The notes beneath the pieces were generated by a model. It did not search any database and was not told where the DNA came from. It was given only the letters and a program-made list of their open reading frames with translations. Shown in pieces: positions 1 to 6,789 of a DNA stretch of 15,060 nucleotides. Each line of letters begins with the position of its first letter. Within the stretch, counting starts at the first letter, position 1. The stretch lies in assembly GCA_023392515.1 (NCBI GenBank), contig JAEVYX010000106.1, forward strand, positions 1-15,060, in the 5' to 3' direction. The stretch comes from Bacillota bacterium. GTDB lineage: Bacteria > Bacillota > Clostridia > Christensenellales > Aristaeellaceae. The translations under genes were made by a program, and so were the position numbers.

Positions 1-505
1 CAGCGGCGCGCTCCAGTACCTCGCACCAGGTACCGGCAAAGACTTCCATCATGGGCCGGCTGAAACGTTTTATGGATCCGCTTGCCTCCAGTGAGCCCAC
101 CAGTCCGCCGCAGCATAGGTACTCGGCGAACTCATCATCATCATGGGTATCATGCAGCTCGATTTTGTCGCGCATGCGATGACAGAAGAGGATGGGACAA
201 GCGGGCATATCGCGCAGGAAGCGTATCCAGGCAAAGTCTTCAGCCCAGGAAAGGTAGATTGCCAGCACATAGTCCACCTTGGCTGTAACAAAGGCATCGA
301 TCGCCTTTCTGACATCCTCGGCGGTGAAGATGATGCCGGGAAATGTAACATCAGCAATGGCGCCAGCTTCCTCTGCCATCCAGGCTGCTTCCTTCTGCTT
401 GCGCTCAAGGTAGGAACCGCGTGCAGTTCCATCGCCGATCGTGGCAAATCGTTCCGGAGAAATCAACAGCAAGCCCATACGCGGACGGCGCTTTAAGTCA
501 ACCAT
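1..505 (-). CDS. L-fucose/L-arabinose isomerase-like protein, N-terminal part (cut by window edge)
   Basis: Seen: an open frame from ATG at 505 to the left edge, 168 codons without a stop. GGAGGA lies 6 bases upstream of the ATG and fixes the start. It follows the second permease by 40 bases on the same strand, so it is probably the fourth gene of the transporter operon. Recognised pattern of the FucI/AraA superfamily: GLLLISPERF at 11-20, GSYLER at 30-35, VTFPGIIFTAEDV at 53-65 (first Rossmann-like domain), the WIRFLRDMPACPILF stretch around 93-107, and GGLVGSLEASGSIKRF at 133-148. Family members usually have about 450-500 residues, so roughly a third is visible, and the metal-binding catalytic residues lie in the missing part. 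The family interconverts aldoses and ketoses in the cytoplasm. Inference: it isomerises a sugar derived from the imported substrate, though it could also be a non-canonical member with another role. Confidence 0.75.
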   Translation of the reverse strand, partial: MVDLKRRPRMGLLLISPERFATIGDGTARGSYLERKQKEAAWMAEEAGAIADVTFPGIIFTAEDVRKAIDAFVTAKVDYVLAIYLSWAEDFAWIRFLRDMPACPILFCHRMRDKIELHDTHDDDEFAEYLCCGGLVGSLEASGSIKRFSRPMMEVFAGTWCEVLERAA

Positions 506-545
506 AATGCTTCCTCCAAGTTTCATTTCAGAATGATAGAATTTG

Positions 546-1472
546 TCAGCCTTTCACCGAGCCGATCATAACGCCCTTGATAAAATATTTTTGTACAAAG
601 GGGTAGATACACATCAGCGGCAGCGTTGCCACAACGATGATTACATATTTCAATGTATCCGCCAAGCCCTGCAGCTGCCGGGCTGCTTCGGGATCGCTCA
701 TTACGCTTGCGTCGAACTGGCTGTTAACCAGAATCTCACGCAGGAAAAGCTGCAAGGGATACAGCTCACGCTTGTTGATGTAAAGGAAGGCATTGAAATA
801 GTCGTTCCAATGCGCAACCGCGTAGTACATGGCAATAACCGCGATGATGGTCTTTGACAGGGGCAGCACAAAGCTTACAAAATAGCGTGCCGGCGAGCAG
901 CCGTCAATACGCGCGGCTTCCTCAAGAGATTCGGGAATAGTAGATTGAATAAAGGTGCGAGCAACAATCATGTTATAGATGTTGATTGCGCCCGGAAGGA
1001 GTATGGACCAAACCTTGTTGATAAAATCCAAATCTCGCATCAGCATATAGTTGGGGATCATGCCGCCTTTGAATATCATCGGGATAAAGAACAGCATCGA
1101 CAGCACCTTGCGGCCGGAAAAGCTGCGCTGTGCCAGAGGATAAGCACATATCATGGTCATTGCAACGTTGATGAACGTTCCTACGGCTGTATAAAAAATG
1201 GTGTTGCGATAGCCCATCCAAACACTTTGATAGCTTAGGATAGTCTTATAGTTTTGAAAAGAGAAATTGACAGGCCACAGGTAAACCTTCCCCGCGTTTA
1301 CAGCTGCGGGTGCAGAAAATGATGCAGCCACTACATTTATCATAGGTAGAAGAACAATCACAGTAAGCAGCGACACTGCGCTGACCGCAATGGTAGTGAA
1401 AATGCGGTCTCCCTTGCTTACGCGGCTGGAAGAGATACGCCTTTTTCTTTTTTGTTGGGATACTAAAGTCAT
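546..1472 (-). CDS. CUT1 sugar ABC transporter permease, LplC/YtcP-type
   Basis: Inner-membrane subunit of a carbohydrate importer, 308 residues. Seen: a basic N-terminus (QQKRKRR), several hydrophobic segments, and the cytoplasmic EAA loop EAARIDGCSPARYF beginning at residue 185, which contacts the ATPase. The C-terminus ends FIKGVMIGSVKG, typical of the MalG/LplC-like partner of a CUT1 pair. The start at 1472 is chosen because AGGAGG lies 7 bases upstream; an in-frame ATG at 1535 would overlap the preceding gene and has no such site. It starts 16 bases after the stop of the first permease, so the two are almost certainly cotranscribed and made in equal amounts. The transported sugar cannot be told from the sequence. 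No ATP-binding subunit is encoded nearby, as is common in Bacillota where one MsmX-type ATPase serves many importers (established for the family; inferred here). Confidence 0.93.
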   Translation of the reverse strand: MTLVSQQKRKRRISSSRVSKGDRIFTTIAVSAVSLLTVIVLLPMINVVAASFSAPAAVNAGKVYLWPVNFSFQNYKTILSYQSVWMGYRNTIFYTAVGTFINVAMTMICAYPLAQRSFSGRKVLSMLFFIPMIFKGGMIPNYMLMRDLDFINKVWSILLPGAINIYNMIVARTFIQSTIPESLEEAARIDGCSPARYFVSFVLPLSKTIIAVIAMYYAVAHWNDYFNAFLYINKRELYPLQLFLREILVNSQFDASVMSDPEAARQLQGLADTLKYVIIVVATLPLMCIYPFVQKYFIKGVMIGSVKG

Positions 1473-1488
1473 GATGCGTCCTCCTCTC

Positions 1489-2412
1489 TTACCACAAGCT
1501 GGTTTCAGACACGCGGCGCGAAATGCCATTTGCAATCAGAATCAGCGTGAGATTGATCACCGCATTGAAAAGATCGATGGAAGTTGCATAGGAAAAGTCG
1601 GTTTTTCCTGTGCCGGACAGGCCAATTCGGTATACATAAGTGGAAATCAGTTCTGAATGCTTTAGGTTCAGGGAGTTCTGCATCAGGTATGCCTTTTCAA
1701 AGCCAACGGACATAATGTTGCCGATACCCAAGATAAGCAATATCATAATCGTCGGCTTAATATGCGGAAAGTCAACATGCCACACGCGCTGCAACCGCGA
1801 TGCGCCATCAATTTGCGCCGCCTCATGCTGCTGTGGGTCCACACCTGCGAGGGCAGCAATATAGATGATGGATGACCAGCCAAAGTTCTGCCACACCGTG
1901 CTGAGCACATACAAGTGGCGAAATGCTTCCAGTTTGCCAAACAAATCATTGGGATAGCTGCCTGTAACGGATTCATAAATTACGCCGTACAATCCTGTGC
2001 GGCTGTTAAACACCTGCATCAGAATGCCCACCAAAACCACTGTGGAAATAAAGTGGGGCAAATTAACAATGGTTTGTGTTACTTTCTTAAACCGCTGCTT
2101 CTCAATTGTATTCATGAGCAAAGCAAAGCAAATGGGAATGATCTGCATACACACCAAGCCATAGCAGGACAGAATGAGTGTGTTTGAGACAACACGTTCG
2201 AATTGATAAGAGGAAATGAACTTTTTGATATTATCCAGGCCAATCCACGGGCTGCCCCAAACACCGCCTTGTACGGTATATTTGCGGAACGCCAGCTGTA
2301 ATCCCGTCATTGGCCAATAGGCAAAAACAATGATGTAGATGACCGGCAAGAGCATGAACAGATACAGCTGCCAGTCTCGCTTCCATCCCCTGATGATTCT
2401 TTTGCCGATCAT
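1489..2412 (-). CDS. CUT1 sugar ABC transporter permease, LplB-type
   Basis: First permease of the importer, 307 residues. Seen: a basic start (MIGKRIIRGWKRDWQLY) followed by a membrane segment with the motif LFMLLPVIYIIVFAYWPM typical of LplB/YteP proteins, the early GLDNIKKFI stretch, and the EAA loop EAAQIDGASRLQRVW starting at residue 197. The C-terminus ends in RRVSETSLW, a common ending in this family. The start at 2412 is chosen because GGAGG sits 6 bases upstream; the in-frame ATG at 2463 lies on the far side of an intergenic hairpin and has no ribosome binding site. It follows the binding-protein gene by 75 bases, including the hairpin at 2431-2461, and precedes the second permease by 16 bases. 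It forms the membrane channel together with that permease. Confidence 0.93.
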   Translation of the reverse strand: MIGKRIIRGWKRDWQLYLFMLLPVIYIIVFAYWPMTGLQLAFRKYTVQGGVWGSPWIGLDNIKKFISSYQFERVVSNTLILSCYGLVCMQIIPICFALLMNTIEKQRFKKVTQTIVNLPHFISTVVLVGILMQVFNSRTGLYGVIYESVTGSYPNDLFGKLEAFRHLYVLSTVWQNFGWSSIIYIAALAGVDPQQHEAAQIDGASRLQRVWHVDFPHIKPTIMILLILGIGNIMSVGFEKAYLMQNSLNLKHSELISTYVYRIGLSGTGKTDFSYATSIDLFNAVINLTLILIANGISRRVSETSLW

Positions 2413-2430
2413 AAGGCACCTCCGATAAAT

Positions 2431-2461
2431 GGGGACCTGCAGGACAAGCCTGCAGGTTCCC
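2431..2461 (-). promoter_or_regulatory. Intergenic stem-loop between binding-protein and permease genes
   Basis: In the minus-strand transcript, bases 2449-2461 pair with 2443-2431: nine base pairs around CCTGCAGG, one C-A mismatch, then three more G-C pairs, with a 5-base loop (2444-2448). Only a weak ATTTAT follows, so it is not a textbook terminator. Hairpins at this place in binding-protein/permease operons are known to raise binding-protein mRNA relative to permease mRNA by partial termination or 3'-end protection. That role is inferred here from position and structure. Confidence 0.6.
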
Positions 2462-2487
2462 ATGATTTAGATGATTTGCCGATGCGG

Positions 2488-4119
2488 TTATTTGTACATA
2501 CGATCGTAGACGTTCTGCACAACAGATACATAAGTAGAGGCGCCGATGTTTTCCAGTTCAGCCTGGAAAGCATCCCACTCAGCATCGATATCCGCATTGC
2601 CCACCAGGAAAGATGCGGTCTGCTCTTCGACGAAGCTGAGCAGATTGGACTCGATTTCGCTGATTTCATTGGATTCGTCGCTGGTGTAAATAGTCTTCGG
2701 GATGGTTTCGCTGGGGTTGAATCCGCCTTGCTGGTACAGATCCCAAGCGCCGTTCAAAATGATGGTGTATTCTTCGGTGGTGGCGGGATCGATGCCAACG
2801 CCGCAGGCAATGCCGTACTGACGGACATAGGGACCGGCTTGGCGCCAGGAGGCATTCGTTACATCAGTGCCCCCCCAGAAGGAAGCGTCATGATAGGTAA
2901 CGATGGAAATCGGGAAAGAAGAGACGGAAGCTACATACGCATCAGCGTTTTTCACGTTTTTAATATAGTCCCACTCGGAACCTTCGGTGCCCCAGCGCTG
3001 CATGATACCTATCTTTTCGCTGCTCATCAGGTCGCCCAGGCGGAAAGCAGCTTCAGGATTCTTGCAGTTGGCTGTTACAACAAAGCGGATGCCTGCAGCA
3101 GATTTGGCATAGCTTGCATACTGCACGCCTTTGGGGCCGGCCATCGGAGCAAGGTAGAAGTATTCAGTTACACGGTCGCCGCCGGCGGTGAGCATGTCAG
3201 GTGCTGCGTAATCCATAGCAAAGACAACCTGGTCTTCGCTGTTCATCAGGGTTACAAGCTGTTCATTATCCATGGTCAGGCTTTCGGTGGCAATCAGGCC
3301 TTCCTCGAACATCTTGCGGATGTACTTTAAGCCTTCCTTCCACTCTTCGGTGGTGTAGGCCAGGCCTACGGTCCCGTTGTCCACGGTGCGGTATTGCTTG
3401 TCGCCCGCGTAGACGAAGGAATTCATCAGATACTTGAACCAGCCGCTGTACAGGCGGGTGTTGCCGAAGGTGCCGACGAGGCCGATTTCATCAGCTTTTC
3501 CGTTTCCGTTCAAGTCGGTTTCGTGAACCTTCTTGAGCAGTTGATAGAATTCCTCGGTTGTCTTGGGTTCTTCAGCGCCTAGATTGGCCAACCAGGTCTT
3601 GGAATACCACATCTTATCAAGATACTCGTTGCCGTAGGACTGATTAAGGGTTGCCACACCATAGATGTTTCCATCAGGCGAGGTAATTTGAGCGGGATAT
3701 TCGCTTCCTGTGCGTGCAATGGCCTCATTAATGTTGACGGCCAGCTCAGGATTACTGTAGTAGCTTGTCAGGGGCAGAATGGCGCCGGCCTGAGCCCACT
3801 CCCAAACTTGGGAATCGGTGAAGAGTCCAGTGTTATCGCACACGATGACATCGGGAAGATCTTTGATATTTCCCGCGGTTAGTGCCATATTGACCTTGGT
3901 CACATAGTCGCTGCCGGAAGGGAGCGTGACGATCGTCAGGTCGAGGTTCCCCTGCTCCTCAAGATAGAGGGTCATAGCGTTGGTTTCCCAATTTTCGATG
4001 CGAAGGTTTTCTGGTACCCATACGGTCAGGCTTGTCTTTTCGCTCTCAGCAATTGCTGTGATGCTCATCAAGCCGAACAGCATGGCTACTGTTAGAAGGA
4101 TGGCCATAAGTCGCTTCAT
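2488..4119 (-). CDS. Extracellular sugar-binding protein of the CUT1 transporter (LplA-like)
   Basis: Substrate-capturing subunit, 543 residues, the larger class of solute-binding proteins that pairs with LplB/LplC permeases. Seen: a signal peptide (MKRL, hydrophobic core 5-21, AIA at 22-24 before ESEK) that fits signal peptidase I cleavage after residue 24. The mature part has the hallmarks of the family: LTVWVPENLRIENWETN near its start, the helix EEFYQLLKKVHETDLNGNGKADEIGL in the middle, and a C-terminal region ending with helices that close the cleft. No lipobox cysteine is present, which is unusual for a Gram-positive binding protein. GGAAG lies 9 bases upstream of the ATG. It is the first gene of the operon, divergent from the AraC regulator. 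The ligand is unknown; large binding proteins of this type often bind oligosaccharides from plant or host glycans (family knowledge). Confidence 0.92.
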   Translation of the reverse strand: MKRLMAILLTVAMLFGLMSITAIAESEKTSLTVWVPENLRIENWETNAMTLYLEEQGNLDLTIVTLPSGSDYVTKVNMALTAGNIKDLPDVIVCDNTGLFTDSQVWEWAQAGAILPLTSYYSNPELAVNINEAIARTGSEYPAQITSPDGNIYGVATLNQSYGNEYLDKMWYSKTWLANLGAEEPKTTEEFYQLLKKVHETDLNGNGKADEIGLVGTFGNTRLYSGWFKYLMNSFVYAGDKQYRTVDNGTVGLAYTTEEWKEGLKYIRKMFEEGLIATESLTMDNEQLVTLMNSEDQVVFAMDYAAPDMLTAGGDRVTEYFYLAPMAGPKGVQYASYAKSAAGIRFVVTANCKNPEAAFRLGDLMSSEKIGIMQRWGTEGSEWDYIKNVKNADAYVASVSSFPISIVTYHDASFWGGTDVTNASWRQAGPYVRQYGIACGVGIDPATTEEYTIILNGAWDLYQQGGFNPSETIPKTIYTSDESNEISEIESNLLSFVEEQTASFLVGNADIDAEWDAFQAELENIGASTYVSVVQNVYDRMYK

Positions 4120-4173
4120 GGTTTTGTACTTCCTTTCGATTTTTATTCGGGCGGCTGCCCTGTTGATAGGATT

Positions 4174-4202
4174 ACAGTAGCAAAAGCAATGAGAAAAATC
4201 AA
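4174..4202 (-). promoter_or_regulatory. Predicted promoter of the transporter operon
   Basis: On the minus strand TTGATT (4202-4197) is separated by 17 bases from TACTGT (4179-4174), with TGC just before it giving an extended -10. The -10 itself is weak (3 of 6), as expected for an activator-dependent promoter. It would start RNA about 48 bases before the binding-protein ATG. Inference from consensus only. Confidence 0.45.
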
Positions 4203-4293
4203 ATGTAAATCAGGAAAACCAGGCAAAGGTTACAAAATATCATACTGTATTTTCTTTTTTCCAGTCAAAAGATTTTTTAGGTTTTTGTTTGCT

Positions 4294-4316
4294 TGCAAGG
4301 CTTGTAAAACCTTGCA
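4294..4316. promoter_or_regulatory. Inverted repeat, candidate operator
   Basis: TGCAAGG (4294-4300) and CCTTGCA (4310-4316) are perfect 7-base inverted arms with a 9-base AT-rich spacer. It lies between the two divergent promoters, 44 bases upstream of the AraC-gene -35 and about 90 bases upstream of the transporter -35. This is a reasonable place for an activator or repressor. No T tract follows it, so a terminator is unlikely. Confidence 0.4.
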
Positions 4317-4359
4317 TCAGGCGCTTTTCCCGCTATTTCTGCTACCTTGTATAGCCATG

Positions 4360-4388
4360 TTGAAAAAGACCTGCGTTTTTGTTATAGT
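4360..4388 (+). promoter_or_regulatory. Predicted promoter of the membrane AraC regulator
   Basis: TTGAAA (4360-4365), 17-base spacer, TATAGT (4383-4388); each box matches the sigma-A consensus in 5 of 6 positions. The transcript would have a leader of about 90 bases before the TTG start at 4485. Confidence 0.7.
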
Positions 4389-4484
4389 GAGTGTATTCCA
4401 TTTGATGCAGATGATCGATAAAAGACTATGCTTTATCCATGGCGCCTCAATATTTAATTTGCATAGTAAGAGGGGGAGCAGATT

Positions 4485-6605
4485 TTGGAAAGCATTGCTT
4501 CCATGAGACGCAATCGCCTGCGGATGGCGGGCTTATTCCTTCTGTTTGCGACTTTTTTCCTTCTTTTGTTCATTCCCTGCTATTATTATGTCAGAAACAT
4601 TACCCGCAGCAACGTGCTGGAATTGCATCGTCAGAAGCTGGAGGACGGTGTCCGTTCGCTCAATACATCTCTGGAGGCAATGAGCAACCTTCACACCATG
4701 CTTGACGACAATACAATCTACCGCGCCATGAACAGCAAGCAAAGTGAGATTGATACTTTACAGTTAAGCAAGATTCGCGAATCTGTCCTTACATATTTGC
4801 TGCCTTATGACGCTGTTGCGGAGGCCGGGCTCAGCCGGCAGAACCATATACTGTTCACGCGAAAGCGCATCTACTACCAGCTGCCAGAGCTTGTGGCAAG
4901 CAAGTTTTTCTATTGTGAAGGGATGAGTACAGAGCAATTCACATCACAGTTCAGCGGGGTCAGCTGCGTGATCCCTGCCGCTGTGTATCATTCCGCTGAC
5001 TATGGGTCATACGAGGGGTTTACAGTTGCATGGCAATGGTCGCGAACCAACCAAATCTATTTTTTTGCAACCTATCCGGTGGAACGTGTATTTGCGCTTA
5101 TGGCGGAGAAAAATGTGCGCGATTTAGGAAATGTGTCCATTTATTTGGGGGATACGCTAATTGACTCAATCGGCCGGACGCTCGAATCCGATTATGAATG
5201 GATGGAAGCAACCGCAAGCTCTGTGCGGCTTAGGATTCGCGTTCAGATTCCCAACAGCTACATTGAGCAGGACCTTTCACAAATCAAAAAGCTTGCCCAG
5301 ACCTTTTTGCTCATCATCGTTATCGCAGCGATCGTGTGGATTGTGCTGTTTGCCACGGCAGCTGCAAGGCCCTTGAATAGATTAACCCGGGCGCTGTACT
5401 CGACCAAGCATCTTTCAATAGCGCCGGGCGGTAAGGGCTCCATTTCAAATTTGGTCGGCGAGATTAAGGACTTGGATTTACGCCTGTCGCATTATGAGAA
5501 TACGATTGCAGCTCAAGGTGAAAAGCTAAAAAGTCACATGATGGAAAAAGCGTTGTACCGTGGCTTATATAATAAAGATTTCCGTGCTGCGTTTGAGAGA
5601 GCTTTTCCGCAGTTCCTTGCGTGCTGGCAGATGGCGCTTATTCAATATGCCACCGAGGAAAATGAGGTGGATGAGGAAAAGCTGACGCTGCTCTTTTCCG
5701 AATATATGCGGCAAAGGCTGCCCAAGGCAATTTTTCTTCCCACTGACAAGGATACCATGCTTGCCATTATGCCCTATGAGGACGGTCAGAACCCGGAGGA
5801 TGAGTTGGAAAAGCTGCGTATGGAGATGCGGGATCGCTACGGCGTTGTATTTCGCTACATTCTGAGCGAAATCTATGAGGACCCTGCCTCCTTGGTGGGC
5901 GCCTATCAACAACTGGAATATGAAAACAGCATATCCCTCAAGATGGATGCATCCATCCGGCGGGAAAAGGTGTTTCCCCTTTCGTTGCAGCAGCTGCAAA
6001 CCATGTATATGGCGCTCTCCTGCGGTGACGAAAAAATTGCGCTGGAGATGCTTGCAGCTTGCACAAGTTCGCTTGCGGACGGCAATGACTTCTTTCTGGC
6101 CAAGTACACCCACCAGACCATTGCCAATATGCTGGTGATGATTAAGATGGAATCCGCCTGCGAAATGAGCGATATCTTGATTCCTTCCTTTATTCGCCAG
6201 GAGATCAGCAAGCTGTATCGTGAAGACTTTCCCAAATGCTTCAAGCAAATTGCCGAGCGGATTACGCTACAGCGCAAGAACCAAACGCAGGATCTTGACA
6301 AGAGCATTCTTACATATATAGATGACAATCTGAACAACTCGCTTCTTTGCATCAGCATGGTGACGGATCACTTTCAGATTTCAGCCCCCACGCTGCAAAA
6401 GCGGCTCCACTTGGCAGTTGGACAGACGTTTTCGGCCTACGTAGAGGATATGCGGTTGAACAAGGCTCGCAATGAACTGCGGGATACAGATTTGACTGTT
6501 CAGGAAATTTCCGAGAAGTGCGGTTACGCCACACCCAACTCCTTCTACAAGGCATACAAGCGGCGCTTCGGTGAAACACCCCTTGCCGTGCGCGAGCAAA
6601 AGTGA
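4485..6605 (+). CDS. Membrane-anchored AraC-family regulator with extracytoplasmic sensor
   Basis: A one-component sensor and transcription activator of 706 residues, resembling YesN-like and Paenibacillus-type regulators next to sugar transporters. Seen, in order: a short basic N-terminus, membrane segment 1 (about 14-36), an extracytoplasmic region (about 37-270, probable Cache-like sensor), membrane segment 2 (about 273-296), a linker with helical, coiled-coil character, a cytoplasmic middle region, and a C-terminal AraC double helix-turn-helix (about 606-703). The last contains the signature VQEISEKCGYATPNSFYKAYKRRFGETP. The start is a TTG at 4485, chosen because GGGGGAG lies 6 bases upstream; the next in-frame ATG at 4503 has no good site. 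Divergent orientation to the binding-protein gene suggests that it senses the sugar, or the loaded binding protein, outside the cell and activates the operon (inference). Transcription ends at the hairpin at 6617. Confidence 0.92.
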   Translation: MESIASMRRNRLRMAGLFLLFATFFLLLFIPCYYYVRNITRSNVLELHRQKLEDGVRSLNTSLEAMSNLHTMLDDNTIYRAMNSKQSEIDTLQLSKIRESVLTYLLPYDAVAEAGLSRQNHILFTRKRIYYQLPELVASKFFYCEGMSTEQFTSQFSGVSCVIPAAVYHSADYGSYEGFTVAWQWSRTNQIYFFATYPVERVFALMAEKNVRDLGNVSIYLGDTLIDSIGRTLESDYEWMEATASSVRLRIRVQIPNSYIEQDLSQIKKLAQTFLLIIVIAAIVWIVLFATAAARPLNRLTRALYSTKHLSIAPGGKGSISNLVGEIKDLDLRLSHYENTIAAQGEKLKSHMMEKALYRGLYNKDFRAAFERAFPQFLACWQMALIQYATEENEVDEEKLTLLFSEYMRQRLPKAIFLPTDKDTMLAIMPYEDGQNPEDELEKLRMEMRDRYGVVFRYILSEIYEDPASLVGAYQQLEYENSISLKMDASIRREKVFPLSLQQLQTMYMALSCGDEKIALEMLAACTSSLADGNDFFLAKYTHQTIANMLVMIKMESACEMSDILIPSFIRQEISKLYREDFPKCFKQIAERITLQRKNQTQDLDKSILTYIDDNLNNSLLCISMVTDHFQISAPTLQKRLHLAVGQTFSAYVEDMRLNKARNELRDTDLTVQEISEKCGYATPNSFYKAYKRRFGETPLAVREQK

Positions 6606-6616
6606 ACCTATCGACT

Positions 6617-6653
6617 GCTGCCAGGCTTTGGGCTTGGCAGCTCTTTTTATTTT
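6617..6653 (+). terminator. Rho-independent terminator after the AraC regulator
   Basis: GCTGCCAGGC (6617-6626) pairs with GCTTGGCAGC (6632-6641), ten pairs with one G-U, around a 5-base loop. A T-rich tract follows (TCTTTTTATTTT). It begins 12 bases after the AraC stop and separates that gene from the hydrolase gene. Confidence 0.88.
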
Positions 6654-6718
6654 CATGATGGGCGCAAATTTCCCATTAATACTTTTTGATTCTTCCACTA
6701 CCTTTTTCTTTTCTCAAC

Positions 6719-6747
6719 TTGTCTCAGTGAAATGGAATTTCTATAAT
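6719..6747 (+). promoter_or_regulatory. Predicted promoter of the glycoside-hydrolase-like gene
   Basis: TTGTCT (6719-6724), 17-base spacer, perfect TATAAT (6742-6747). It lies between the AraC terminator and the start at 6790, so the hydrolase gene is probably its own transcription unit. I found no convincing cre site or operator around it. Confidence 0.7.
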
Positions 6748-6789
6748 GCAATTACGGCTAAGCCAAACTAACAGGAGGTATGAAAGTTC

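Larger units (their letters stand above)
4120..4484. other. Divergent control region between transporter operon and AraC gene
   Basis: This 365-base gene-free stretch carries two outward-facing promoters (minus 4202-4174, plus 4360-4388) and, between them, an inverted repeat at 4294-4316. A short GGGC/GCCC hairpin (4148-4161) lies in the predicted leader of the binding-protein mRNA. The rest is AT-rich with several T and A runs. I saw no coding signal. Confidence 0.7.

Noticed and set aside
2476..3330. 284-codon plus-strand open frame opposite the binding protein
   Set aside because: It is antisense to a clear binding-protein gene, has no ribosome binding site and a composition that mirrors the codons of the opposite strand.
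4360..4380. Possible catabolite-repression (cre) site near the AraC promoter
   Set aside because: The central CG and the right half do not match the cre consensus; no convincing cre site was found in this region or at the hydrolase promoter.
5565..6248. 227-codon minus-strand open frame inside the AraC regulator gene
   Set aside because: Shadow of the AraC coding frame; no binding site, promoter or recognisable domain.
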